Source of the DNA: PGZG01 sp040235405
GTDB taxonomy: Bacteria > Pseudomonadota > Gammaproteobacteria > Pseudomonadales > Alcanivoracaceae
DNA: 64,000 bases
Direction: 5' to 3'
Assembly: GCA_040235405.1 (NCBI GenBank)
Contig: JBECKT010000029.1
Coordinates: 1 to 64,000 of the forward strand
In this document: one piece after another, positions 34,220 through 43,682 of the stretch
Layout of the letters: each line of letters opens with the position of its first letter
Numbering within the stretch: the stretch's first letter is position 1
Made by a program: the position numbers and the translations under genes
Notes under the pieces: generated by a model
What the model saw: only the letters and a program-made list of their open reading frames with translations
Told to the model about the DNA's origin: nothing
Database searches by the model: none

Positions 34220-34807
34220 TCAGCCGGCAAAGTTCTTGGCGGCAAATTCCCAGTTGGCCAGCGCCCAGAAACCTTCCAGATACTTGGCGCGCAGATTGCG
34301 GTAATCGACGTAGTAAGCATGTTCCCACACGTCGCAGGTCAACAACGCAGTCTGGCTCGAATGGGTCAAAGTGGTGCCGGCATCATCAGTATTGACGATA
34401 TCCAGCGAGCCATCCGCCAGCTTCACCAGCCAGGTCCAGCCGGAACCGAAGTTGCCCATGGCCTTAGCGTTGAAGGCTTCCTTGAACTTGTCAAAGGAAC
34501 CCCACTTGGCGCTGATGGCGTTACCCAGTGCGCCAGTCGGCTCACCACCGCCATTCGGGCTCAGGCTGTGCCAGTAGAAGGTGTGATTCCAGACCTGGGC
34601 AGCCTGATTGAACAGCACCCCCGGGCCAGCCACCTTGATGATTTCCTCCAGCGACTGCTTTTCCATGTCGGTGCCGGCAATCAGCTCGTTCAGTTTCACC
34701 ACGTAGGCGTTGTGATGCTTGCCATGGTGGTAGTCCAGGGTCTCAGCAGAAATATGCGGCTCGAGGGCATTTTTCGGATACGGAAGCGCGGGCAGTTCAA
34801 AAGCCAT
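34220..34807 (-). CDS. sodB: Superoxide dismutase [Fe]
   Basis: The 195-residue enzyme converts superoxide to hydrogen peroxide and oxygen in the cytoplasm. Metal ligands His27, His75, Asp159 and His163 are present (HHGKHH, WNHTFYW, DVWEHAYY). The FNQAAQVWNHTFYW stretch and GSGWTWLV fit the iron-type enzyme. ATG 34807 is chosen by homology (MAFELPALPY); the frame extends further to 34924 without similarity. Iron and oxidative-stress control are common for this gene, but no Fur box is visible here. Confidence 0.95.
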   Translation of the reverse strand: MAFELPALPYPKNALEPHISAETLDYHHGKHHNAYVVKLNELIAGTDMEKQSLEEIIKVAGPGVLFNQAAQVWNHTFYWHSLSPNGGGEPTGALGNAISAKWGSFDKFKEAFNAKAMGNFGSGWTWLVKLADGSLDIVNTDDAGTTLTHSSQTALLTCDVWEHAYYVDYRNLRAKYLEGFWALANWEFAAKNFAG

Positions 34808-35030
34808 GATGGTTCCCCTGACAGTGACAGATACAGAAAACGGCGGCCAACGCATACCTGCGCAAGGCCACGAACAGGCCCGGGATGATAACAAGGCACC
34901 CGGACTACTGCCACCGAGGCTCACACAGAGCTCGTGTTGGCGGCGTGACTGTCATGGCCCGGCGACTGGGGTACAATGCGCGCCTTTTCCGCGTCCGCGC
35001 CTACCCGGCGCCTGAACCGAGGGTTGAAGC

Positions 35031-36212
35031 ATGAGCCAGGATCCAGTTGTTATCGTTAACGGTGCCCGTACCGCCATGGGCGGCTTTCAGGGCAGCCTGT
35101 CGGGCCTGACCGCACCGCAGCTGGGTGCCGCCGCCATTCGCGCGGCCATTGAGCGCGCTGGCATCAAGCCGGAGCAAGTAGAAGACGTGATCATGGGCTG
35201 CGTCCTGCCCGCCGGCCTGAAGCAGGGCCCGGCCCGGCAGGCCATGCGTCTGGCCGGCCTGCCGGATGCCACTGGCGCGGTCACCATCAACAAGCTGTGC
35301 GGCTCCGGCATGCGCGCCACCATGTTCGCCCATGACCAGATTGTTGCCGGTTCGAGTGAGATCATGGTCGCTGGCGGCATGGAGTCGATGACCAATGCTC
35401 CCTATGTACTGGACAAGTACCGTAACGGCGCCCGTATGGGCCACGGCCAGGTGTTCGATCACATGTTTCTGGATGGCCTGGAGGATGCCGAAACCGGCCG
35501 CCTGATGGGTTCGTTTGCTCAGGAAGTCTCGGATAAAAAAGGCATTACCCGCGAGCAGATGGATGCCTTTGCGATCGAATCGCTGAAGCGTGCCAACGCT
35601 GCCATCAACAATGGCTGGTTCAAGGATGAAATCGTTCCGGTCACGGTACCGTCGCGCAAGGGCGATCAGCTTGTTGATACCGATGAGCAACCGGGCAATG
35701 CCAACGTCGAAAAAATTCCGCAACTGAAGCCGGCATTCGCCAAAGACGGCACGGTGACCGCCGCCAACGCCAGCTCGATTTCCGACGGCGCCTCGGCACT
35801 GGTGCTGATGAAGCAGAGCAAGGCCGATACACTGGGCCTGAAGCCGCTGGTCCGCATTGTCGGCCACAGCACCAACAGCCAGCATCCGAGCGAGTTCACG
35901 CTGGCCCCGTGCGGCGCGATCAGCAAGATTCTGGCAAAAACCGGCTGGAGTGTGGCCGATGTGGATCTGTGGGAAATCAACGAAGCCTTCGCCATGGTGG
36001 CGATGCTGCCGATCATGGAGCTGGGCATCGACCACGCCCGCGTCAACATCCACGGCGGCGCCTGTGCGCTGGGCCACCCGATCGGCTCCACCGGCTCGCG
36101 CATCATTCTCTCGCTGATCCACGCACTGAAGCGTACTGGTGGCAAGAAAGGCGTTGCCAGTCTGTGCATCGGTGGCGGTGAAGCCACTGCCGTGGCGCTG
36201 GAACTGCTCTGA
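35031..36212 (+). CDS. Acetyl-CoA C-acetyltransferase (thiolase)
   Basis: The 393-residue thiolase condenses two acetyl-CoA to acetoacetyl-CoA or runs the reverse reaction. Nucleophilic Cys90 lies in NKLCGSGMRA, the catalytic His in GHPIGSTGSR, and the second Cys in SLCIGGGEATA. It matches the PhaA/AtoB biosynthetic group. No phaB or phaC gene is adjacent, so a polyhydroxybutyrate role is unproven. The gene is separated from the convergent DUF962 gene by REP-like repeats. Confidence 0.93.
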   Translation: MSQDPVVIVNGARTAMGGFQGSLSGLTAPQLGAAAIRAAIERAGIKPEQVEDVIMGCVLPAGLKQGPARQAMRLAGLPDATGAVTINKLCGSGMRATMFAHDQIVAGSSEIMVAGGMESMTNAPYVLDKYRNGARMGHGQVFDHMFLDGLEDAETGRLMGSFAQEVSDKKGITREQMDAFAIESLKRANAAINNGWFKDEIVPVTVPSRKGDQLVDTDEQPGNANVEKIPQLKPAFAKDGTVTAANASSISDGASALVLMKQSKADTLGLKPLVRIVGHSTNSQHPSEFTLAPCGAISKILAKTGWSVADVDLWEINEAFAMVAMLPIMELGIDHARVNIHGGACALGHPIGSTGSRIILSLIHALKRTGGKKGVASLCIGGGEATAVALELL

Positions 36213-36263
36213 CTGTAACGGTGGGTGTCTGTGGCAGGCACAACTGATCGACCGTGAAGCCTT

Positions 36264-36333
36264 TCGCCGTCGATCGACGACTCCTACAACAAACCTGCCA
36301 CCTCACCTGTAGGAGCGGCCGATCGGCCGCTCC
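36264..36333. repeat. REPIN-like repeat (GTAGGAG family)
   Basis: A reverse unit at 36264-36287 (TCGCCGTCGATCGACGACTCCTAC) matches the first unit at 3297 with two mismatches when reverse complemented. A second unit at 36309-36333 is GTAGGAGCGGCCGATCGGCCGCTCC, a near-perfect hairpin. The two heads face away from each other here, unlike locus 3297, where the units face each other. They lie in the gap between convergent thiolase and DUF962 genes. Confidence 0.8.
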
Positions 36334-36393
36334 GAGCTCTTCCGAAGCCGTCTGACTTTTATGTGAATACATTTCGTCAGAGCGTGGCGCGCT

Positions 36394-36711
36394 TTACCAG
36401 TCAATCCGGCCGGTGAGGATATCCTTGAACATGACAAAATCGCCAGCAAGGCTGTAGAACGGATGCTTGAACGTCGCCGGTCGGTTTTTCTCAAAGACGT
36501 AGTGTCCCACCCAGGCAAAACCATAGCCCACCACCGGCAACGCCAGCAGCAACCAGGCGCTGGCACCAGCCAGCACCGAGGCAATGATCGACAGCACTAT
36601 GAAGGTGCCAACAAAGTGCAGTCGCCGGCAGGTCGGGTTGCCATGCTCCTGCAGGTAGTACGGGTAGAACTCGGCGAAGCTCCGGAAATCTGACTGTTTG
36701 ATCGTGTTCAT
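36394..36711 (-). CDS. DUF962/Mpo1-like membrane protein
   Basis: The 105-residue protein has two to three membrane segments and the DUF962 motifs EHGNPTCRRLHFVGT and GHYVFEKNRPATFKHP with conserved His residues. Yeast Mpo1 of this family is an iron-dependent dioxygenase that shortens 2-hydroxy fatty acids; bacterial members are usually annotated only by the domain. ATG 36711 has GGAG upstream; ATG 36726 is an alternative. Confidence 0.88.
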   Translation of the reverse strand: MNTIKQSDFRSFAEFYPYYLQEHGNPTCRRLHFVGTFIVLSIIASVLAGASAWLLLALPVVGYGFAWVGHYVFEKNRPATFKHPFYSLAGDFVMFKDILTGRIDW

Positions 36712-36891
36712 CTGGGCTCTCCGCAAATACCATGGATATGCGCTGTCAGCGCAATATCGCCCCGATCATCGCAAAAACCCCCTGTGTCCGCCACTGTCTG
36801 CTTTTGCCGCTGCATTGGCCTGACCGGTCATTGACCCGGTACGCGGTCCGGGCAGAATGACGTCACCTGTTACCCCCAAGGATCCCTTCTG

Positions 36892-38121
36892 ATGCCTGCC
36901 CTGCCCCTGCCACGTCGTTTTTTCACCGGTCATTCAATCAATCTGCCCAAACGCCTTAGCGAAATCAGTGACCGTGGCCATGAGGCTCCTGCCGCCGCCG
37001 CTGGCCTGCGCGAAGATCAGGTCACCGCGATCTGGCGTGGCATGAAGGGCCTGTATGCTACCGGCATGAGCCCGGGTATTGCCCTGTCACTGCGTCGTCA
37101 CGGCGAGCTGTTCTTCGATCGCACGCTTGGCTATGCCGATCTGGAGAATCGTAATCCGCTCGGCATCGACACCCCGATATGCCTGTTCTCGGCATCGAAG
37201 GTGGTCACCGCCATGCTGCTGCACCATCTGGCCGAAATCGGCGAAGTCGACCTCAGCCAGCCAGTCTGCCATTACCTGCCGGAATACGGCTGCGAAGGCA
37301 AGGAACGTACCACCCTGATGCACCTGCTGACCCATCGAGGCGGTGTGCCGCGGATACAGGCACCGGTGTCGCCGGAAGACCTGTTCAATCCGGCCCGCAT
37401 TACCGAGTTGATGCAACAGGCAATACCGCAGAACCCGGGACGTACTCAGGCCTATCACGCCGTTACCGCCGGGTTTGTCCTTGGCGCCGTTATCGAGCGC
37501 GTTACCGGTGCATCGCTGAATGACCTGCTCGACAGGGTTATCCGCAAACCGATGGGGATGAAATATTTCACCTTCGGCCTGCAAAATGGTTCGCCGGCAA
37601 AAAATTACACCACCGGGCTGCGTCTGGCACCAGTGGATATGTTCCTGAAATATGCGGTCGGTGCGGCATTGCACGACGTGGTTGACGTTTCCAACGATCC
37701 ACGTTTTCTGGACATCACTCTGCCGGCTGGCAACCTGTTCGCCACTGCGGAAGAAGCCAGTCGTTTCTTCCAGATGCTGCTCAATGGCGGCAGCTGGAAC
37801 GGCAAACAGATTTTCCGTCCGGACACGGTGCGCCGCGCAACGTCATCAATCGGCAAAGGCAGCAAGATTGACCGCACGCTGATGATCCCGCTGGAGTATT
37901 CACCGGGCTTTATGCTCGGAGCCCGCACCCTGAGCCTGTATGGCCCGGGCACGCCGCGAGCATTCGGTCATCTCGGCTTTATCAGCATCTACTGCTGGGC
38001 GGATCCACAGCGTGATCTGTCCGGTGCGCTGCTGACCACCGGCAAGGGCATTATCGGCCCACACCTGCCGGCACTGGTGGCCCTGCAGATGCAGATCAAC
38101 CGGCAAACGCTGGGTCAATAA
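36892..38121 (+). CDS. Beta-lactamase-fold serine hydrolase (EstB/class C-like)
   Basis: The 409-residue protein has the class C beta-lactamase / esterase fold: SxxK at Ser100-Lys103 (LFSASK), the Tyr-bearing QAYHAVTAGFVLG motif, and a glycine-rich FGHLGF loop near residue 360 in place of the KTG triad. It is probably an esterase or lactone hydrolase rather than a resistance enzyme. There is no clear signal peptide at the N-terminus. It ends just before a strong terminator that it shares with the convergent thrC. Confidence 0.88.
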   Translation: MPALPLPRRFFTGHSINLPKRLSEISDRGHEAPAAAAGLREDQVTAIWRGMKGLYATGMSPGIALSLRRHGELFFDRTLGYADLENRNPLGIDTPICLFSASKVVTAMLLHHLAEIGEVDLSQPVCHYLPEYGCEGKERTTLMHLLTHRGGVPRIQAPVSPEDLFNPARITELMQQAIPQNPGRTQAYHAVTAGFVLGAVIERVTGASLNDLLDRVIRKPMGMKYFTFGLQNGSPAKNYTTGLRLAPVDMFLKYAVGAALHDVVDVSNDPRFLDITLPAGNLFATAEEASRFFQMLLNGGSWNGKQIFRPDTVRRATSSIGKGSKIDRTLMIPLEYSPGFMLGARTLSLYGPGTPRAFGHLGFISIYCWADPQRDLSGALLTTGKGIIGPHLPALVALQMQINRQTLGQ

Positions 38122-38129
38122 AATTGCCA

Positions 38130-38176
38130 GCATAAAAAAAGCCCCGGCGAAATGTTCGCCGGGGCTTTTTTTATGC
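38130..38176. terminator. Bidirectional rho-independent terminator
   Basis: A perfect inverted repeat of 22 bases per arm (38130-38151 and 38155-38176) with an ATG loop contains AAAAAAAGCCCCGGCGAA and its reverse complement, giving A and T runs on both sides. It ends the serine hydrolase gene on the plus strand and thrC on the minus strand. Confidence 0.95.
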
Positions 38177-38179
38177 CGA

Positions 38180-39322
38180 TTACATGTTGCTGAGAATCGC
38201 GTCTTTCACCGACGAGATATTGGCATCAATGGTCATCATGCGGCTGTCACCGCACTGTTTGATCGCCGTATCCGGATCCTTCAGGCCGTTACCGGTCAGG
38301 GTGCAGACGATAGTTGAGCCTTCCGGGATGCGGCCGGTTTTGATGTCACGCATGGCACCACCGATCGAGGCGGCGGACGCCGGCTCGCAAAAAATACCTT
38401 CGCGCTGGGCCAGCAGCTTTTGGGCGGCCAGAATTTCCTCGTCGCTCAGCTCGTCAAACCAGCCACCAGACTCCTCCTTCACTTTCCAGGCACGGTCCCA
38501 GCTCTGCGGATTGCCGATACGAATGGCCGTCGCGACGGTATCCGGATTTTTCACCGCTTCTCCTCGCACAAACGGCGCCGAACCAGCGGCCTGATAACCC
38601 ACCATTACCGGACGATTGCCAACGATCGGACCACCCGCGTAACGGCAATTGCCATCGCAAAATGCGCAGGACTCGGTCACGCGGGTTCCTTTTTGCGCCG
38701 AGTACTCGCAATAGCCAATCCAGTGCGCGGTGATGTTGCCGGCGTTACCAACGGGCAGGCAATGATAATCCGGCGCTCGGCCCAGCTCTTCGACAATTTC
38801 GAAGGCGGCGGTTTTCTGACCCTGCAGACGATACGGATTCACCGAGTTGACGATAGTCACCGGCGCCTGCAAGGCGACCTGCTTGACCAGCTCCATACCT
38901 TCATCGAAGTTGCCACGAATCTGGATGGTAACGGCGCCGTACATCATCGCCTGGGCCAGCTTGCCCATGGCGATCTTGCCTTCCGGAATCAGTACGAACG
39001 CAGTGATGCCCGCGCGCGCGGCATAGGCCGCCGCAGCGGCCGAAGTGTTACCGGTGGAGGCGCAGATAATGGCGTTACTGCCCTCTTCCACGGCTTTGGT
39101 AACGGCCATGGTCATGCCACGGTCCTTGAACGAGCCGGTCGGATTCAGACCTTCGTACTTGACGTAGATGTCGACATCCTTGCCAAGCAATTTGGGAATA
39201 TTTTTCAGTCGGATCAGCGGCGTGTTGCCTTCGCCCAGACTGATAATGCGAGTGTCATCGCTTACCGGCAAATGGTCACGGTAGCGGTTGATCAGGCCGG
39301 TGTAGCGGTCACGGAATGCCAT
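38180..39322 (-). CDS. thrC: Threonine synthase
   Basis: The 380-residue PLP enzyme makes threonine from O-phosphohomoserine. The PLP lysine lies in GSFKDRG (Lys66), and the STGNTSAAAAAYAARAG and PVGNAGNITAHW motifs and the C-terminal GIFCEPASAAS follow the short threonine synthase pattern. Unlike many short family members, it carries an insert of about 20 residues after the GYCEYSAQ segment, containing Cys219, Cys222 and Cys226 (CAFCDGNC). Its start lies 14 bases after hom's stop, so the two are co-transcribed. Confidence 0.94.
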   Translation of the reverse strand: MAFRDRYTGLINRYRDHLPVSDDTRIISLGEGNTPLIRLKNIPKLLGKDVDIYVKYEGLNPTGSFKDRGMTMAVTKAVEEGSNAIICASTGNTSAAAAAYAARAGITAFVLIPEGKIAMGKLAQAMMYGAVTIQIRGNFDEGMELVKQVALQAPVTIVNSVNPYRLQGQKTAAFEIVEELGRAPDYHCLPVGNAGNITAHWIGYCEYSAQKGTRVTESCAFCDGNCRYAGGPIVGNRPVMVGYQAAGSAPFVRGEAVKNPDTVATAIRIGNPQSWDRAWKVKEESGGWFDELSDEEILAAQKLLAQREGIFCEPASAASIGGAMRDIKTGRIPEGSTIVCTLTGNGLKDPDTAIKQCGDSRMMTIDANISSVKDAILSNM

Positions 39323-39336
39323 AGCGGTGTCTCTTG

Positions 39337-40641
39337 TTACGCCTTCAGAAGTTCAACACGAATACGAACTATATCGTCGAGCACCGCATCCAGTGCGGCA
39401 ATCTCCGCCAGTGCTGCATTAACATCGCGCTCGCGCACCGAATGGGTCATCAGCATGATCGGCACCGGCTGATCGTCGTCCACATCCTTCTGGAACATAG
39501 CTTCAATACCAATGCTGTGCTGCGACAGAATACGGGTAACATCTGCCAGCACACCGATACGGTCCTGCACATGCAAGCGGATGTAGAACGGACAAACCAC
39601 ATCGTCCATGGGCAAAATCGGGTGGTTCGACAACACATCGGTATGGAACCCGAGATACGGCACCCGATGATCATGCTCCAGGGTCAGCGCGCGGCCCATC
39701 TCGATGATGTCAGCCACCACCGCACTGCCTGTCGGGCCGGCGCCAGCACCAGCGCCATAGAACAGCGTCGGCCCCACCGCGTCGCCGTCAACCATCACCG
39801 CATTCATCACGCCATTGACCGAAGCGAGCAACACACTTTGCGGGATCAGGGTCGGATGGACCCGCAACTCAATGCCGGCACCGGTGTCTTTGGCGATGCC
39901 GAGATGCTTGATGCGATAGCCGAACTGTTCCGCCGCAGAGATATCCTCTCTGGTCAGACGGCTGATGCCCTCGGTATATACACGGGAAAACTGAAGCGGA
40001 ATACCGAATGCGATAGAGGCAAGAATAGTCAGCTTGTGCGCCGCATCAATGCCTTCCACATCAAAGGTCGGATCTGCTTCGGCATAACCGAGCGCCTGTG
40101 CTTCTTGCAACACATCAGCAAAATCACGGCCCTTGTCGCGCATTTCAGTCAGAATGAAATTACCGGTGCCGTTAATAATGCCTGCCACCCAATTGATGCG
40201 GTTGGCGGCCAGACCTTCGCCCAGCGCTTTCAGGATCGGCACGCCACCTGCAACCGCCGCTTCGAAGGCGACATCGACGCCTTTAGCGTGGGCGGCAGAA
40301 AAAATCTCGTTGCCATGTTCGGCAATCAGCGCCTTGTTGGCGGTAACCACATGCTTGCCATTGGCAATCGCCATCAGCACCAGCTCACGGGCCGTGGTAG
40401 TGCCGCCGATCAGTTCAATCAGGATATCGATATCCGGGTCACGGGCAACATCCATGACATCCCGGGAAACCCGAATATTACTGACGTCACAAGCCGGATT
40501 GTCACGGCGGGCACCAATATGGGCTATTTCGATAGGACGGCCGACCCGACGGGCGATCTCGTCGGCGTTGCGGCGCAGAATATTGACGGTACCGGAGCCG
40601 ACGGTGCCAAGACCGGCGATACCCACCTTGACTGGATTCAC
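39337..40641 (-). CDS. hom: Homoserine dehydrogenase
   Basis: The 434-residue enzyme reduces aspartate semialdehyde to homoserine with NAD(P)H, a shared step of threonine and methionine synthesis. The N-terminal GIAGLGTVGSGT nucleotide-binding motif, the VTANKALIAEHG region and AGIINGTGNFIL are in place, and a C-terminal ACT domain (VQDRIGVLADVTRIL) provides feedback control. It precedes thrC by 14 bases and follows dsbC, the order known from Pseudomonas. Confidence 0.95.
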   Translation of the reverse strand: MNPVKVGIAGLGTVGSGTVNILRRNADEIARRVGRPIEIAHIGARRDNPACDVSNIRVSRDVMDVARDPDIDILIELIGGTTTARELVLMAIANGKHVVTANKALIAEHGNEIFSAAHAKGVDVAFEAAVAGGVPILKALGEGLAANRINWVAGIINGTGNFILTEMRDKGRDFADVLQEAQALGYAEADPTFDVEGIDAAHKLTILASIAFGIPLQFSRVYTEGISRLTREDISAAEQFGYRIKHLGIAKDTGAGIELRVHPTLIPQSVLLASVNGVMNAVMVDGDAVGPTLFYGAGAGAGPTGSAVVADIIEMGRALTLEHDHRVPYLGFHTDVLSNHPILPMDDVVCPFYIRLHVQDRIGVLADVTRILSQHSIGIEAMFQKDVDDDQPVPIMLMTHSVRERDVNAALAEIAALDAVLDDIVRIRVELLKA

Positions 40642-40724
40642 TAAGACCTCGCTTTCAGCAGCGCGCGGGGGGGATTTCGGGACGGCACACCTTACTCACG
40701 AGGCCTATAGACGTCAATCGGATG

Positions 40725-41480
40725 TCACTGCAAATCCAGTCTCTGAGCCATTTTCGCTGGCGGCAGATAGCCGCCGAGCTGTTCGCCGTCCGCGGTGAAT
40801 ACCGCCGGGGTGCCACGCACACCGAACAGCCCCCCAAGCTGGTACTGGCTGGCCACCGGGCTGTCACAGTTGGCGGGGGTCTGGCTGAGTGGCTTGTCCA
40901 GCTTGGCTTCGGTCAGTGCCAGCTGCGGATTCGGCGAGCACCAGATATCGCTTAGCACCCTGGCAGCACTGGATTGCAGGCCGCCGCGGGGGAACGCCAG
41001 ATAGTGCACGGTTATACCAAGGCTGTTGTAATCCGCCATCTGCCGGTGCAGCTGGCGGCAATAACCACAGGTCACATCGGTAAATACGTAGACCTCGGCC
41101 TTCTGTTCGGATGCCGGAAAAGTTATCAACTGATCCATCTGCAGCGCGGCAATGCCCGGCACCCGGACCGCCTTCTGGCGTTCCTCGATCAGGCTCACAG
41201 CCCCGCTATCGCGCAGTTCGAACACTTCCCCCGCGAATACAAACCGACCATCCGCCGAGACCGTCAGCCACTCGCCATCAACCTGCACAAGAAACATGCC
41301 GGGCACGGGGGAGGTCTCGACGCTACTCACCGGAATACCCGGGAAGGCCTTGCGCAGCTTCTCGATCGCCACTGCACTGCCATTCGCTGCGGCATCGGAG
41401 CCGGCATCCTTAGCCGGCGCAGTCTGGTCCGCGCAGGCGCTATTCATCATCAGGGCAAGAGCAAGTACTGCAACACGCAT
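40725..41480 (-). CDS. dsbC: Thiol:disulfide interchange protein DsbC
   Basis: This periplasmic disulfide isomerase of about 251 residues has a signal sequence, an N-terminal dimerisation domain and a thioredoxin-like domain with CGYC at residues 138-141 (VFTDVTCGYCRQLH) and a cis-proline loop VRGTPAV. The signal ends MMNSAC, a weak lipobox, so lipidation is possible. A Ser/Ala/Asp-rich linker of about 20 residues follows. ATG 41480 has GGAG upstream; ATG 41492 is an alternative. It lies between xerD and hom. Confidence 0.92.
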   Translation of the reverse strand: MRVAVLALALMMNSACADQTAPAKDAGSDAAANGSAVAIEKLRKAFPGIPVSSVETSPVPGMFLVQVDGEWLTVSADGRFVFAGEVFELRDSGAVSLIEERQKAVRVPGIAALQMDQLITFPASEQKAEVYVFTDVTCGYCRQLHRQMADYNSLGITVHYLAFPRGGLQSSAARVLSDIWCSPNPQLALTEAKLDKPLSQTPANCDSPVASQYQLGGLFGVRGTPAVFTADGEQLGGYLPPAKMAQRLDLQ

Positions 41481-41495
41481 ATTGGTCTCCATATC

Positions 41496-42461
41496 TCAGT
41501 CGCCCTTCGAGCCAGCTTGCTGGCCCCCGGTTTTGGACCGGGGATGATGGCGGGCGTGAAGGTCATGCAGCCGTTGCCGGGCCACATGGGTATATATCTG
41601 GGTAGTGGAAAGATCACTGTGACCCAGCAAAAGTTGCACCACTCGCAGATCGGCGCCGTGATTTAGCAGATGAGTGGCAAAAGCGTGCCGCAGTGTATGG
41701 GGAGAAAGCGGTTTTTGCACCCCGGCAGTGATCGCCAGCTGCTTGATCCGGTGCCAGAAGGTCTGCCGGGTCATCGGCTGGCCACGCCGGCTGGGAAAGA
41801 CGATATCATCGCTGGCTCCCGCCAGCAGCAATGGTCGGCTGTGCTGCAGGTAGCGGCCAATCCAGTCCTGGGCCTCCTCACCGAGCGGCACCAACCGCTC
41901 TTTGTTGCCCTTGCCGACCACCCGCACCAGCCCCTGACGCAGATTCATCTGTGACAGGGTCAGCCCGACCAGTTCCGACACCCGCAAGCCGGAGGCATAC
42001 AGCACCTCCAGCATGGCCCGATCGCGCAGGCCCAGCACAGTGTCCGTATCCGCTGCCGCGAGCAGGGCATCAACGTCCGCCTCGGTAAGTGATTTCGGCA
42101 GCGGCCGACCAATCTTCGGCCGCGAGATCAGCAGGGTCGGGTCTTCACTGATCAGATTCTCGCGCAACGCCCAGCGGTAGAAACCGCGCAGCGCTGACAT
42201 CTTGCGGGCCACGGAACGGGCACTGAGACCGCGCTGCATCATGTCGGCCAGCCATTCCAGCAAGCGGATCCTGTCTGCCAGCAGCAATGCCGAACGCTGC
42301 TCCGCCAGCCACAGAGCGCACTGCTCCAGATCGCTGCGATAGCCGGCCAGGGTGTGATCCCCCAGCCCCCGCTCCATCCAGACATGGTCAAGCCAGCGTT
42401 CCAGCAGCACCTGTTCGCTGGCCGGCACCTTGCTTACCGTCGGATCAGACTCGCCGTTCAT
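41496..42461 (-). CDS. xerD: Tyrosine recombinase XerD
   Basis: The 321-residue recombinase, with XerC, resolves chromosome dimers at dif before division. The N-terminal SAM-like domain is followed by the catalytic domain with the Arg in GLRVSEL, the HTLRHAFATHLLNHGADLRVVQLLLGHSDLSTTQIYTH stretch containing His, Arg, His and the nucleophilic Tyr. ATG 42461 has GGAG five bases upstream. The gene order xerD-dsbC-hom-thrC is typical of Pseudomonadales. Confidence 0.94.
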   Translation of the reverse strand: MNGESDPTVSKVPASEQVLLERWLDHVWMERGLGDHTLAGYRSDLEQCALWLAEQRSALLLADRIRLLEWLADMMQRGLSARSVARKMSALRGFYRWALRENLISEDPTLLISRPKIGRPLPKSLTEADVDALLAAADTDTVLGLRDRAMLEVLYASGLRVSELVGLTLSQMNLRQGLVRVVGKGNKERLVPLGEEAQDWIGRYLQHSRPLLLAGASDDIVFPSRRGQPMTRQTFWHRIKQLAITAGVQKPLSPHTLRHAFATHLLNHGADLRVVQLLLGHSDLSTTQIYTHVARQRLHDLHARHHPRSKTGGQQAGSKGD

Positions 42462-42533
42462 GAAACTCCGCTTTGTTATCTGCAAGGTGCCCCATTAGAC
42501 TTCAGCCGATAGCGCTTCGCCAGCAGGGGCAGG

Positions 42534-43682
42534 ATGCAAACCTTCATTAGCGAACTGACAGTAAGGATCGGCCGGCAACTGAATGCCTCCGAAGCGCGTC
42601 GCAGCGCCATGGTGTGCTGGGTTGTGGTGCCGGTTTTCGCCCTGCTCGGCCTGTGGGCGCTGGCCAGCCATTTTTTCGCCCCGGAACAGAATGTGTTCCG
42701 TCAGGAAATGATGCTGCCTGTGGCCGGCTATGCACTTGCCTGCATAACCCTTTGGCTCTGTCTTGGCCTGTGGGGCCTGCGACTGGACCAGCGCCAGACC
42801 AGCTCGCCGGGCTATACCGCGGTGACTCTCTGGACCTACGCATTCACTTCGGTCAGCGCCTGCTACCTGATTGGCACGCTCAATGTGGTCACTGGCCTGG
42901 TGATGATGGGCGCGCCAATGCTGGGACTGATCCTGTTCAGCATTCGTCAGGTACTGCTGGTGTTTGTTGCCGGCCTGCTGATAATGCTGACACTAAGCCT
43001 GTTGTCGGCGCTGCAGGTCATCCCTTACGCCCCGATCCTTAAACCCGAGCAGGCGGCCAGCGCCCACCTGAGTCTGTACTGGACCCTGTGCCTGATGCTG
43101 GCCAGCGGCTTCTATGTGATTTATCAGACCATCATCATGAGCGCGATGGTGCATGCCTGGCACAGCCGCGAGCAGGACATTCGCACGCTTTCGCAAACCG
43201 ACGCTCTCACCAGTGTTGCCAACCGTCGCTACATTCTCGAGCTGCTGGACGAAGTGCTTGACGGCAGTCGCAGCATGGACAACCCGGTGGCCGTGCTAAT
43301 GGTGGATATTGATCACTTCAAACGCATCAACGATGACCATGGCCACCTGGTCGGTGATCGAGCGCTCGCTGCTGCCGCAGTAGCCCTGAGCGACTGCCTG
43401 CGTCAGGGCGACATGATCGGCCGTTATGGTGGCGAGGAATTTCTTATCGTCCTGCCTGGCACCCGGGTCGTCCATGCACTGGATATTGCCGAGCGTTGCC
43501 GGCAAGCCATCAGCACGCTGGTGATTGATGCCAACGGCACTGCCCTGCCATTGACCGCCAGTGTCGGCCTGGCCTGCCGCAACCGTGGTGACATCCGGAA
43601 CAGCGACCACGTGATTCATCTCGCCGACGAGGCTATGTACGAAGCGAAAAAAACCGGCCGTAACCGGATCGTGGCCGCCTGA
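42534..43682 (+). CDS. Membrane diguanylate cyclase (GGDEF)
   Basis: The 382-residue protein has about six membrane segments in its first 200 residues, then a GGDEF domain. DALTSVANRRYILELLDE opens it, MVDIDHFKRINDDHGHLVGDRAL is the metal/nucleotide site, and RYGGEEFLIVLPG is an intact GGEEF active site. It should make cyclic di-GMP. No RxxD inhibitory site precedes the active site at the usual distance. It is monocistronic. Confidence 0.93.
   Translation: MQTFISELTVRIGRQLNASEARRSAMVCWVVVPVFALLGLWALASHFFAPEQNVFRQEMMLPVAGYALACITLWLCLGLWGLRLDQRQTSSPGYTAVTLWTYAFTSVSACYLIGTLNVVTGLVMMGAPMLGLILFSIRQVLLVFVAGLLIMLTLSLLSALQVIPYAPILKPEQAASAHLSLYWTLCLMLASGFYVIYQTIIMSAMVHAWHSREQDIRTLSQTDALTSVANRRYILELLDEVLDGSRSMDNPVAVLMVDIDHFKRINDDHGHLVGDRALAAAAVALSDCLRQGDMIGRYGGEEFLIVLPGTRVVHALDIAERCRQAISTLVIDANGTALPLTASVGLACRNRGDIRNSDHVIHLADEAMYEAKKTGRNRIVAA

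Noticed and set aside
39334..40644. Plus-strand ORF of 436 residues opposite hom
   Set aside because: It is a shadow of the homoserine dehydrogenase gene, which carries complete motifs and an ACT domain.
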